A stretch of 64,000 bases of DNA, taken from positions 15,501,103 to 15,565,102 of the forward strand of contig CM119268.1 in the NCBI GenBank assembly GCA_051294375.1, given 5' to 3'. The position numbers and the translations under genes are program-made. Of this stretch, positions 14,145 through 26,336 are shown piece after piece; the stretch's first letter is position 1, and every line of letters begins with the position of its first letter. This DNA is from Paraspadella gotoi. Its lineage: Eukaryota; Chaetognatha. The notes beneath the pieces are model-generated. The model did no database searches and was not told the origin of the DNA. It saw nothing but the letters and a program-made list of their open reading frames with translations.

Positions 14145-16722
14145 ATGTCTCACTTTGCTTGGCGCGACCAACCGGGACCAAGCGTGGTAAGTAACAAGCG
14201 AGAAATAGATGAACTTAAACGAACCATATCTCAAATGCGAGAGGAAATAGCCTTTCTTCGTGAACTGGTCATGCCTTCTCTTCAACCAAGTGGCTTTGCG
14301 ACGAGTTCACCACCCCTTTATTCTTACCAAGAGTCCGAGGTGAAGTAAATCCATCGACAGAGGAGAGAAATATCTAAAAAAATTACCAAAACTCAATTTG
14401 TTCTTTTTCTTAAAAGTCAACAAAAACGCAATTGATATTGGATACGTCAACCTCGTTAATGTGGAGATTGAAGGGGAATGCGCTGTATGAACTGGGAATG
14501 ATGGAACATTCAAATGTCCTTGCTAAAAATATATTTTTGAAAGCTTTGGATTTTTATGATAAGGCCATGGAAAGCGCCTTTTCAAACACTAAGAATCTCA
14601 GGTTTTATGTTATTCATAAATTACTCAATATACTTAAATAATAAATGATGATTCCTATATCTAATAGACAACTTGCCATCCTCGTGCAAACTATAGGTCC
14701 GCGAGTAAAAATCTTGGAATAACTTACTGGCGATTGGCCCAAAGAACTTCCTTGCACAATTCCGCCGACAAACTCCGATACTACAAGTCGGCCGTAAAAA
14801 ACCTCGCCCTCGCCTCGTCCCTCAAACCGAATCCGACGACAGAATGGCGGGATAGAGCGGGCGTGGCCGTCTTCGAGATTTTGAACGAGGCATCTCAGAT
14901 CGTTAAGGACGAGTTAAAATTGACGGCGAGTCGAAAAAATATTAGCCCAAAAAAAAATCAAATCCGAACGTCTTGCTTGTTATATATGTATATTGTATAT
15001 CTTATCTTTTAGTACCGAGTGGCCTATCTGTCTGAACTGTTCCGAATGATTGAGGATAAAAAATGGTGCGTGGAGATCATGTTGCAGCTGGCTGAAGAGA
15101 TGTTCCACGAGGGGGTCAGGTGTCGCGAGATTTACGATTTTCAAGGGGCTATTTATTGGCTGAATGAGCTCGTATGGCCGCTAGAAGAAGCCTCTCGATT
15201 CGCGAGCCAAATTGGTCAGCGCCTTTGATTCGATAGAAATAAATTAAAAGTCAATGAAACTAAAATTTTCGTTATCTACGTCTCCTCATGTCCAAAATGT
15301 GGTGGACAGGATCGTCAGTGGAAATTGACGTTGAAGTGCTGAAGACGGACGTGCAGTTGGAACTTCGCGTGGCCGAAGCCACGCAAGCGAATTTCGTTGC
15401 GCAAAACCTTTTGACGCAATACCTCGCCCAAAACGACCTGCCCCCCATGTCCGTCGTTTTTGATACTTTGGACTGGCTAAAAACAGCCGCTCTCAAAGCG
15501 AGAGGTCACTTTATGCGGTATTTCAAATTTGGGCGAAAATTTCGTTTAAAAAATTTTTTTTAGGTTATGATATGGAACAAGAGGCGATCGGCTATCATTT
15601 CATGGGCTACATTTATGAATTCATTTTGCACTCTAAAGATAAAGCGAGGGAGTATTATTTGAAGGTGAGAAACCTAAAACTTCTAAGGGGTTGAAGTTTT
15701 GACTTATTCTATTTCTAGTAAAGGAGTAAACCATGTACTTTTACATTGACAGGTATTGCAACTGGCAGAATCCAAAAACGTCAAAGTTAATTATTCAAAA
15801 GTTTGGTATATTGATACCCTCAAATGGCTGACTGAAATCAATAAAGTTCATAGTTTGGAAGCAAGCAGCGAAACACTAGACACCCAAACGAAGCCCAATC
15901 CGTCGCAAGGAGAATGCTTGATTAATCCTGAGGTTAATTAGATTATAAAAAAAAACATCGATTTTACAATGTATCAAGTTGAAATAGAATGGTAATTCAT
16001 CGTTGTATTGTCGTCAAGTAACGCTGCAAATATTGTTTTAAGAGCGACGTTCGAAAGATTGAAATCGAAAATAAGGATGAATACAAACTCATCAAATTTC
16101 TTTACGACAACTTCCCGCCACTTTGTCCCGAAAACCGAAGGAAATTCGATGTCGTCGAAGACATGAAACGTTTAAAAGTAATTTTTATTATTTCCTCTCT
16201 CACTATGTTTGACGTTCAATGTCATTTTTAAGAGTCCCGCTGAAAGCAATTGTTCGTGAGACTGATGGACCGATTAAGCTTGAAGTTTTGAAATGCAAGT
16301 CCACTAATGAAAAAGTCTATAAGACTCTGACCACAAAAAAACCCTTTACGAATGTCCTAGTATCAATTGGAACTTTTTAATGTTTCAACTATTTCATGTA
16401 CTAGATCATTTTTGATTTCTCATTTTAAACGTTGTTCTTTTTTTGTCAAAAATTTTGATGTCGCTTTGGAAACCCATTCGAAAAATCATTGATGAAAACT
16501 CGATATTTCCTCTTTCAGGAATTGGTGGCCAGAGGCGGATGGTCTCCCGGTGCCGACGGTAAATTATCGACGAAAGAATTGAAGCGTCTCTTGATGAAGG
16601 TCATCTATGATTATCATCCGGACAAAAACCGAAATTACTTTTCCGAAAACGGCGAGAGATGGACAATTTTAGCCGGACGAATCACGCAAATGCTCAATCA
16701 CTACTATGCGAAGAGACGATGA
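14145..16722 (+). CDS. Helical-repeat protein with C-terminal J-like domain, copy B
   Basis: Nine exons: 14145-14339, 14417-14601, 14697-14925, 15013-15214, 15309-15504, 15564-15664, 15753-15932, 16043-16177, 16519-16722; about 541 residues. From exon 2 on, every intron matches copy A in place and phase, and shared blocks include WRLKGNALYELG, SASKNLGITYW, CREIYDFQGAIYWLNEL and YDYHPDKN (HPD triad in the last exon). An extra first exon encodes a short coiled coil (IDELKRTISQMREEIAFLRE). I chose the ATG at 14145 because it has A at -3; an in-frame ATG at 14112 is possible. Intron 3 needs a GC donor (GCGAGT at 14926). The phase does not close between exons 4 and 5 (a 1-base discrepancy near 15309), which may be an assembly indel or a real lesion. 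An Hsp70 co-chaperone role is inferred from the HPD motif only. Confidence 0.77.
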
Positions 16723-17414
16723 AATTCTCGTGGATTCGGCTTGGGAGACTGTGTTGAAATAGATTTGGATTCACTGTTAATGATCCCATCGATTTTTTTT
16801 TTTGGGGGGGGGGGATTAAATGGAATGTAATTTTCTGAAGAAAAAAAAAGGCAGTTTTCATACGTTTTGCGGTATCCTAAAAAATAAATATGCCCCCCCG
16901 AATAGCACTTTCATTTGCTAATCGTCCCGATGCCATCAATTAGTTCCGGGTTTAATCTTCCTCCTGGTTAAGTTGCGAAGTTACCGGTGGAAACACACCG
17001 ATATTAAACACGCCACCTAAGGTGATTACTGCATGATTTTTTTTATTAATGATAATGGATTAGCGGGAAATAGTATAATTCTATTGAATGAACCCGGATA
17101 CTGAGTAGTTTTTCTTGAAAGACGCCATCCTGAAAAGAGGTTTAACTCAGACCACTTTTAAATTATACTTACTTATATTTTTCTCCCGTTTTTTACATAT
17201 TGAAACCTTTTTCCTTTCTACTCCTTAGCCCCTAATTTTTTTTTAACCCCTACTCCACCGCTCCTTCCCTCTCTTTCCCTGTCAGCCCCTCCTCCTCCCT
17301 TTCAACCTTGCGACCCCGGCTCTCTCCTTGTGTCAGATCGCAATTGTCCAAATTCGACCCCCGCTGGAGCCAAAAGAGCTCATGGCTTCCTTCTATGGTG
17401 TCATGGTGCCACCG
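16723..17414. other. Gene-free, downstream of J-domain gene B
   Basis: A 3' UTR followed by intergenic sequence. An AATAAA occurs at about 16883 and could be the polyadenylation signal. Homopolymer T and G runs lie near 16793-16812. No gene is visible. Confidence 0.5.
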
Positions 17415-17422
17415 TGACGTCA
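17415..17422. promoter_or_regulatory. Perfect CRE (TGACGTCA)
   Basis: The full palindromic CREB/ATF site TGACGTCA. It lies 7 bp before an RFX X-box, a pairing common in animal promoters. The surrounding 17300-17460 is GC-richer than its neighbours, so this looks like a promoter even though I cannot assign the gene it serves. Confidence 0.6.
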
Positions 17423-17429
17423 GCACGCG

Positions 17430-17443
17430 GTCACCATGGAAAC
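17430..17443. promoter_or_regulatory. RFX X-box (GTCACCATGGAAAC)
   Basis: Matches the X-box consensus RYYNYY-N(1-3)-RRNRAC at every position, with a 2-base spacer. RFX factors bind such sites, typically near the start sites of ciliary genes. Together with the adjacent CRE it marks a probable promoter. A short plus-strand open segment near 17540-17634 lies downstream, but its frame is uncertain. Confidence 0.6.
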
Positions 17444-17631
17444 CGGAAAGCAAGATAGAGAGAGAGGGAGCGAGCGAAAGAAAGCGATAAGAAAGAGAGA
17501 GGGGAGGAAAGAAAAGAGAGAAAGAGAGAGAGGCTATCCGTGGCTTTATTAGAATTTATGGTGCCAGAAAATTGGACAATTCCATCGGAAGCGAAGACAT
17601 GGACGCTTATTGGTCATCCCACATGCTGTCA

Positions 17632-17767
<136 letters not shown>

Positions 17768-18373
17768 ATTGTCTTTTCGCGCGGTTGCCCAATTTCTTTT
17801 TGATGATCAACCCTGGGCGCCAAAAAAAAAAAAGAGAGAGAGGATTGGTTTCGGTTATGGAGCGAAAGCGGAGAGGTGAGGACGAAGCCTCACAGTCTCC
17901 TTCCCTCATTTCGTCATAGCGTGCTTGAATTGTTGCAACAATGGAGATATTTTTTCACAGTCAATGTGAATTTTAATCATTTTGTTTCGTTAATTACGTT
18001 GTTCAGTATGTGGTAAATCACGTGCGAAATAGCGTCAGCGTCGTTGGCTTATTCCGTCTCTTTGCAATCGCTTGACATATTTTTTCAGTGTCAGTTCTAT
18101 CTTCGTATTTAACGAGATAATATCTGTAAAAGCTATAAAACACGGAAAGCCGTATTTCACATCCCCGAGGTTCTCAAAATAATAAAAAGAGAAACGTAAT
18201 TACGTAAAAACCGTTTACAGCGGCTTTATTTTTATTTTTTCCTTCTTTTTCTACATTAAAGTTTGGTTTTTTTTTGGTCTCTCCTCTTTTTCTCTTTATG
18301 CGCCTTCTACTTTTTTATTCTACTTTATATAATGTTCGAATGATCTCTTACTATCAGAATATAAGAAGCTTCT

Positions 18374-18376
<3 letters not shown>

Positions 18377-18454
<78 letters not shown>

Positions 18455-18565
18455 GAAGGGCATTCGACTTTTGTGAGGCGTCGGCGCGAGATGCCCTTGT
18501 GACCAATTACATCCGTCGGCCGATCGGAGGAAATGATCTCCGGCAATCTCACGCAATCTCTCTGC

Positions 18566-18634
<69 letters not shown>

Positions 18635-18668
18635 GGGGGAGGAGAGAGAGAGAGAGAGAGAGAGAGAG
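18377..18668. repeat. (CT)n and (GA)n pair flanking a 117-bp island
   Basis: (CT)n at 18377-18451, unique GC-rich sequence at 18452-18568, then (GA)n at 18569-18668 with a GGGGGAG interruption. The two tracts are complementary and could form a hairpin with the island as loop. Confidence 0.9.
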
Positions 18669-19204
18669 TTGGGGATTTCTGCGAGAATTCCTCGTCCATT
18701 GATGGCGCGGGTCTCGACTGTCGCTGAGGGCGGAGGCGTTGATGGGAATGAATCACCTGAGTGTGAAGAAAAGCCAAGAGAGAATGAGAGAGAGAAAGAC
18801 GCGGGGGAGGAAGTGAGACGAATTTTATTAACAAGGATATAGATATAGATATAGACAATTGATGTTAAAAAGTCCCGCTATATTCTTAGCCAAATAATTT
18901 TCAAAACCATAAAAGGGAAGTCTACTACGTTCCTGCGCCAAATAATGATTTCTGAAATTTTATTCGCTATCCAACGCAAATCCTATGAATCCCTAACTTC
19001 TTGTTTCGCTAAAGAAAAGAAACTTTTAGTTACTTTTTTTCACGCCAGTGAATTTCGCGATTTCTGTGAAATTGTGATTCCCCTTCGACTCGTAGCGATT
19101 GAATCGCAAAGACGCGTCACGTGACTCACTCGCTCACAACGATTACGAGATTGCTTTTAGGTCACGATCGCGAGAAGATCGCCCCTGCGAGAGAGAGAGG
19201 AGAG

Positions 19205-19242
<38 letters not shown>

Positions 19243-20173
19243 TGGGGGGGTGGGGTTGCTGAGATTGCTGAGTCAATGCGCGCGGAATCGGGCGCCGCCG
19301 ACAAAGCCGCCGCCGCTGACAACGCCGCCAATTCAAGACTGAGTGAATGCGATCACGAAATCTCACCTCAATGTCTCTTTTTTTTTCCCGGAGATTCACG
19401 CTTTACTTTTCACTCACTCTCTCTCGTTCTCTATCTCTCTCTCCGACTCAATCCGTCTTTTTTGAATAGATCACCGAGTTTTTTTCCTGACTTGACTTTC
19501 GTTTCTCCTCTTCTTCTTTTTCCTCCTTCGACTGCGAATAACTTAATCTGCCATGTTCCCTGTCCAGGATATCTTCTCCAAAATCGAACTCTCTCTCCCT
19601 CTGGTTTTTCTCGTTTTCCCAATATATGTTTTTAAAATTTTTTTTTCATATTTGATTATTAGATTTTTTGGTTAATTTTAGCTCGGTTATTTCTTAGTTA
19701 ATTTAATATCCTTTTTACTATAAATGTTTTTGCTATAGTATATTTCGCAGTCTTTGTGGTTTTTTGGGTTTTTAGTATTTTCTTTACAGCAATTATTTTA
19801 TTTTTGTTAAACTGTGGGTTTAATGAATAGTTATTTGATTATTTGATTATTTAAATTTTGATAAAAAACTTTTAGGACTTTTTTACGTTGGAAACTGAAA
19901 CTAAAATCGAACCAACTATTGTTTTCGTTTTTCTTTTTCTATTCTTCCCGTTATGTTTTTTTTTCTCTCCCCTTTTTTTCCCTTTCCCTTTTTAACTTCA
20001 TTTATCTTTTTTCTCAATCCTTTTTTTTTCTCTCTTTCCAATTCTCTCTCCTTCGTTTTCTACTCTGGCTTCGTTATTCTTTCTCCATCCCTTTCCTTTC
20101 TTTTCCTTCTATCCCTTTCCCCTTAGTCGCGTTTGTTCACTACAGACCTCCATCGGCAATGGAACGAGCGAAT

Positions 20174-20218
<45 letters not shown>

Positions 20219-20641
20219 GCTGAGTGTAAGCGAAAAAGCGACAATCTCAAATCGACTCGAAACGATGATCACGACTTTCTTTTTTTTCTTTCTATTCTCG
20301 ACGAAAGCGCCCGAACCTCTTGTGAATCGTGAGAGCGGTGGTTGTTCACGCGACTCACTTCATTTCACATTGGGGCGAATGCTCATTCTGGAACACTTGT
20401 TCCGCCACGGCGATTCCTGAAATGAGTTCCCGAATTATACTTATTTTCCTACCTTAAACTAAAAACGGAAACTTCGTTAAAAAATTACACACGTAACCTC
20501 GAATAATTCTGTTTTAGTTCCGCGCTGCAGAAAAAAAAAGAAAAAACTAAATCACCCTTTTTTTTTTCTTTAGATTAAGAATTCAATCAGGCGACTCCTC
20601 CTTTCACTCAATTTTCTAAGAACGCCCCCTTGTTGTGAAGA

Positions 20642-20889
20642 NNNNNNNNNNNNNNNNNNNNNNNNNNNNNNNNNNNNNNNNNNNNNNNNNNNNNNNNNNN
20701 NNNNNNNNNNNNNNNNNNNNNNNNNNNNNNNNNNNNNNNNNNNNNNNNNNNNNNNNNNNNNNNNNNNNNNNNNNNNNNNNNNNNNNNNNNNNNNNNNNNN
20801 NNNNNNNNNNNNNNNNNNNNNNNNNNNNNNNNNNNNNNNNNNNNNNNNNNNNNNNNNNNNNNNNNNNNNNNNNNNNNNNNNNNNNNNNN
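20642..20889. other. Assembly gap (248 N)
   Basis: A run of N. Frames reported across it are meaningless. Confidence 1.
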
Positions 20890-21284
20890 CCGCCTGTCGC
20901 TGCCCCAAGAATCATCGCCCGATATCTTTGCATCATCGTCGCGCGAAAAAGAGGGTTGACCCCCGGGATGACCTCGGACTCTAATTGTGACTCCTCCTCT
21001 ACTTAATTCGCTCTTTTCGTCGTCGTCGTCGTCGTCGTCGTCGTCGGTAGTTACACCTCCTCGCGAATATCCTTCACTTTTTCTCTTCTCACCTCATTTT
21101 AAAACCCATAGCCATCCCCCCCCCGCTCCCCAATCCCCTCCCAATAGAACTAACGTTTTCCTAACCCTAAATCGAGTCTGAGCCAATTTTTTCCATTAAT
21201 TCCTCGGAAAAAGAAAATCAGACAATTTCGCTTCGCTATTTCAAAGATTTCTTCGCCTTATCAGCGTCATTTGCGTCTTTTCGC

Positions 21285-21292
21285 CTTTCTCT

Positions 21293-21363
<71 letters not shown>
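21285..21363. repeat. (CT)n microsatellite
   Basis: A CT tract of about 79 bp with one CC interruption near 21310. Confidence 0.97.
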
Positions 21364-21366
<3 letters not shown>

Positions 21367-21845
21367 CTGCTTTCTCCTCTCCCCTCCACCCTCCCTCGCC
21401 TTCTGCCGAATGAAAAGACTCCTTTCTTTGTAAAATTAAGTGACACAAAAACGACCGCTTTCTAAATCTCTTCAATTTGCATATGATTGACGCTTCCGAC
21501 GGCGACGTTAGCGTCGAAAAAAAAAGACGACGACGACGACGAATGAACGAAGCCAAACACGAAACGACGACGACACTGACGACGTGATTTCTCGACGACA
21601 TTTGACCCAAATTGTAAAACGTTCTCCCGTGACGCGAATATCCAATCGCGGAGAAAAAGTGAGGCCATCGCTCAAAGGAAGTCCTACAATCTCTCTGCTG
21701 GTTGAAAGAAACTGGCTCCTTAGTCCTTATCCAGTGAGAATCCTTTTATGATGAAATATTGAAATATAACTGATATTGCTATATCAAAGCTTTATTTTTT
21801 TTTTCAATAATTTTTAAATATTTCGGTCTATTTTTAAATGAGTTT

Positions 21846-22018
21846 TGTCTTTTTTCGTATTAGGAAAAACAGTTTTGTTTGACAACGATTTATTTGACAC
21901 AATTTTTAGTCAGACATGTTTCGGCTCTTTCATTTAGGCTGTTGTCAAACAAAACTGTTTTTCCTAATACCTCAAAAACAACGAAAAGAGAGTATATACC
22001 TAATGTCTTTTTTCGTAT
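21846..22018. mobile_element. Small hairpin insertion with 15-bp direct repeats
   Basis: Direct repeats TGTCTTTTTTCGTAT at 21846-21860 and 22004-22018 bracket a ~143-bp segment and look like a target-site duplication. Inside is a perfect 30-bp inverted repeat (21857-21886 and 21941-21970) around a 54-base loop. On the minus strand the loop reads GAGCCGAAACATGTC, the same 3' core found in the hammerhead-like motifs of the elements at 43910 and 49332. The CTGATGA half is degenerate here. It is best explained as a relic related to those elements. No coding capacity. Confidence 0.6.
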
Positions 22019-22240
22019 AAATGTTTGGACAATCAAATGTGTTAACACTTAACAGAAAAGAAGAAAATAACGCGATACATAAACTAAGCCGTCGCAAAGC
22101 GAGACTCGCTCCACTTATTTCATTTTATGTTTTTCCATTTCCCCTTAAATCGAACGGTCATCCGTAGGACGCCGAAAATGGTGGACACTTCCGGACAACA
22201 CCCGCTATACTTGCGCCCCCCCCTCTCACCCGGAGCCCTA

Positions 22241-22271
<31 letters not shown>

Positions 22272-22440
22272 CGTATCCATCTAGGCAGCCGGATGTAACT
22301 GACCCTCTCCAGTGACAGGACACATCCCCGTCATTAACCCTTCGATGATGCTTTTGATCCCGGGGTCGTCGTCGTTTTCGTCGTCGTCGTCTTCAGTCGA
22401 CGAAGACGGTTTTTCCCTCGGGGTCAATTTTGCTCAAGAG

Positions 22441-22500
22441 AGAGAAAAGAAAAGAAAAGAAAATAAAATAAAAGAAAAAAAGAAAGAAAGAAAGAAAGAG

Positions 22501-22575
<75 letters not shown>

Positions 22576-22632
22576 AAATGAAAAAGAAAGATACAAGAAA
22601 AATAAAAGAAAGAAAGAAAGAAAGAAAAAATA

Positions 22633-22680
<48 letters not shown>

Positions 22681-22716
22681 AATAATGAAAGAAAGAAAAG
22701 TAAAGAAAGAAAGCGA
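22441..22716. repeat. (GAAA)n microsatellite, compound
   Basis: GAAA arrays broken by TAAA, GAAAA and ATGAAA interruptions across about 275 bp. Confidence 0.97.
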
Positions 22717-22771
22717 AGCGATTTTTTCCGTTTACAGATGACGCCTGAAGGTCGGTGCCAGGCCGGGGTGG

Positions 22772-22816
22772 CACACGGTGGCGCGGGGTGGCGCGGGGTG
22801 GCGCAGGGTGGCGCCG
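22772..22816. repeat. 10-bp minisatellite (GGTGGCGCGG)
   Basis: About four imperfect copies of a GC-rich decamer, GGTGGCGCGG or GGTGGCGCAG. It is unusually GC-rich for its surroundings. Confidence 0.8.
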
Positions 22817-23122
22817 GGAGATGAAGACTTTTTGAGGGTCACGGATTTGGCGCAGAAACGAAGGGAAGGAAGCGAAGGCGGACAAAGCGTCTGCTTCCGG
22901 TGAAGAAACGGGGCGTTGAAAATCAAGTTTTTTTCCCAGAGGGGGCGTGGCAGTGTGGCCAGTTGGGGATTAGAAGGAGACGGGTAGACGACTTCAGACG
23001 AAGAGTGTAATGAATTAATGAGTAATTAATTGATAAATGAACTAAAATAAGGTCATAGTTTTGTAAATATTTTGTTTTAAACGCGCAAAAGGCAGAACGT
23101 TTCAATTATTTGAATTGTTTCG

Positions 23123-23162
<40 letters not shown>

Positions 23163-24816
23163 TCTCTCTCTCTCTCTCTCTCTCCTCTCTCTCTCGTATC
23201 TACTCTAATATCCCCCTATCTCTCTTTCTCTTTCCCGTCGTTTTTTGCAGAGAATCGATTTGTTTCGTAAAAAAAAACCTGGTTTTTGTTTTCAATCACG
23301 CGTTTCTTGTTTTTTTTATCTTGAGATCCCAACTTTGGCCTTTGACCGTCACTCGTCTCCTTTTAATCTCATTCGCTCTCAGCTGCATCCTCCTTCTCTC
23401 CTCCCCTGATTGCTTAATGCTAATCACTCAGATTGTACGGACGCTCCCCCACCGGTCATCACTCCCCATAGATCTACAGCAACCGTACAACTACAAAATA
23501 TTCACAAACTATTTCGTCACTCTTCACGCCGCTCCCCCTACCTCTCTCTTCACGGGCTCCAACAACCGCTTTTCCCTCCAACGATTCCTCCCGAAGCAAT
23601 CCCTATCGCAGTTCTCCTGCAGCGCTCTCCCGGCCACACTAATGGCCACCGCTTCTCGATTACTCTCCCCAGTCCTCACCCCATCTCTCCATCGTCCAAC
23701 CTCCTTCCTCACTTTTCCGAATCGATTTCCGAATCGCGATCTAATCGAAGAAAAAACCCCTCGACGTCCCTAACCACGATTTTCAAAAAAAAAAAAAGGA
23801 AGAAGTCCAGGTCCGCCTCCTCGGTCGAGGCGAGACGGTCACGCCTTCTGAGAACGAAAGGGGGAGGACGATCGGACGGTCCTACTTCATGGGGGTTGGA
23901 CGTAGTGGTGGAAAAAAAAAAGACTCATGGAAGACGTAGAATATCTATTCGCTTCCCTAACCGCCCTTCCCACTTCCCGCGCTTTTTCTTTTACGTAACT
24001 GGCCTCTTCTAAATTTCACCTCGGCTCCCTTCAACTCACTTTTCCTCCTGCGAGGATCTTCCGCCTTTAAATGCCACCATTGCTTTTCCCCCCACCCACT
24101 TTACCCGCCCATATATTCCTCCCTCATTCGTTCCCCCAATAACAGTCCCCCCCCACCGCTTTCTCTCCCCACCTCCCTTCCGCGCCGCACAAAAACTCGG
24201 AAACCAATTAACCGGATTTCTTTCCGCGGCGACTCTTCATCAGCGTCACGCCGGGGTCGAGTTCGTCGTTGTTGCCCTCGTCGTCGTCGTCGTCGTCGAC
24301 GTCGTCGTGAATGTCGTCGTTTTAAAGGTTGTCGAAGTGGTCGTGATTGTTCGTGTGGGTGTCGTCGCTGTCATCTTCAAGATTTTCGTCATTATCGTCG
24401 CTGTTGTCAATTTAACCGACCGTTTCGTCGTTGCAGTATCAGCTTTCCATGTGCTTTTATTATCATAAAATAATAACGAGAAAAAACCTTGATCGCTTAT
24501 TTTGTTTATATGACCCTGCTCGCTTCTCCCTTCGAACCGGAAAAGTAAAATGTCTTTTTTTTTCGGAGGAAGAAAGAATTTCTAAGGGTTTTTCGACTTT
24601 TGCTGAACTCGAGAGACCAAAATTCATTTTTCCTTTTCTTCTTTTTTTTTTAGTTCGACATCTTTTTTATCTGTTTCGTTTTCGGGTGGCGGACACGTTT
24701 TGACCCAAAGAAGGGAAAATAAAGGAAGCTGGTGGAAAGGAAAATAAAGAAGTAAGGATTGGAAACCAGGAAGGAAATTTAGAGGAGAACGCGTGAGAGA
24801 AAGTGTTTTAAAAGAT

Positions 24817-24821
24817 AGATC

Positions 24822-24909
<88 letters not shown>

Positions 24910-24910
24910 T
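24817..24910. repeat. (GATA)n microsatellite
   Basis: A GATA tetranucleotide array of about 23 units ending in a short (AT)n. Confidence 0.97.
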
Positions 24911-25027
24911 ATATGGAAATAGAGAGGGACCCAACTCCGACTCCCAATTCCACTCTCCTCCCTCTCACTCTCTCGGCATGTACATCGTCTTCGTTATCAC
25001 GTGATTAACTGATTATGCATTCTGGGG

Positions 25028-25035
25028 TCACGTGA
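25028..25035. promoter_or_regulatory. GTCACGTGAC palindrome (MiT/TFE- or USF-type E-box)
   Basis: The central TCACGTGA is extended to the full decamer GTCACGTGAC, the ideal site of bHLH-zip factors such as TFEB/MITF or USF. A second TCACGTGA lies 31 bp upstream at 24997. It is one of about 12 such sites in the window. Confidence 0.45.
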
Positions 25036-25078
25036 CAACGACGCCTCACCTTTCGCCCGGACGACGAAGGGTCAGTCG

Positions 25079-25119
<41 letters not shown>

Positions 25120-26080
25120 AGGGTCAAGTGTTCGACCCAGATGAAGAGGATGCCGAAGAAGATGACTTCGAAAAAAGAATATTACGATGGCATGATCGAT
25201 AATAATTACTTTAACGTAAACGACGAAACAATGTTTAAACTAAAATCACGATGATAAGTAAGAAAACGTCGCTAAATGCGACAATAAAGACGACAACAAC
25301 GACGACGACAACGACGACGAAGCCAGTGACAAACTAAATGGCGAAATTATACGAGAATCTCGCGACTCTCGTCGTCTGGACTCTCGACGCGTGGGAGGAC
25401 GAGAGAAAATTGTCGTCGTAATCGACTATTAGTTCGTCGTCGTCGTTGTTGACTTCGTGGCGCGGTTGGCGTAGAGATTGACGTCGTCTTAGTAGGTGTT
25501 CGCTATTAAGGCGAGATGGCGCCATTTCCATGGCTATTTAATAGAAGAGGAATAAGAAAAAAAAAAAAAAAGAAAGCAACTGAAATCGAAATCACGTCGT
25601 CGTCTTCGATCTTTTTTTCTCTTGAATTATTCATGACAATAAAAAAATTTTGACGCGATTCTGTCCTTTTCTCTTCTTTGCCCGCAACTTCATCTCTTAC
25701 CATCTCCAATCGTCTGCCAGCCATCTTTAACTTCCATCCCTGTCCTATTGATTTTTTGCATAACGGAATTCGTCTTTGCCCTGCGAGCTTTGAACGCTGT
25801 CTCTGCCCGCCGCTCCTCTCCCTGGCAAAATTTCCTGCCCTCCTTACTCGCCATCTTTGCCCGCCATCATTGCCCGGCCCGTCATCCAAGCTCGCCATCC
25901 TTTCCCCCCCATCTTTTCTCGCCTTCTTTGCCGCCATCAATGCCCGCTACCTTTGCCCCCCTGTCTTTGCCGACCGCGCATCGCGCACGGATTCGTCCTG
26001 TCCTCATCCGCCCACGAGTCGAAGGTGTTCCCCTGATTTTCTCGATGGCTTCTCTCCTCTCTCTCTCTCTCTCATCTCTC

Positions 26081-26137
<57 letters not shown>

Positions 26138-26296
26138 CACTTCTCCTTCCCTTTCCCTCTTCAGTTCCCATTCTCTCTCTCCCACTCCCCGTCTCCTCTT
26201 CTTCTCTTTCCCTTCCCCTTCCATTCGCCAACAACAAAAAAATCATCATCAGCGAAAATTTATAACCTGTTTTCTCGTCGCCTCAAAGAATCATGG

Positions 26297-26336
<40 letters not shown>

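Noticed and set aside
14112-14348. A separate 78-residue gene between the two J-domain genes
   Set aside because: Its frame leads straight into a GTGAAG donor and joins in phase to the next exon of gene B, so it is better read as that gene's first exon.
23321-24012. 150- and 200-residue plus-strand frames
   Set aside because: They overlap in two frames of pyrimidine-rich DNA, have no domain-like pattern, and lack convincing splice or promoter context.
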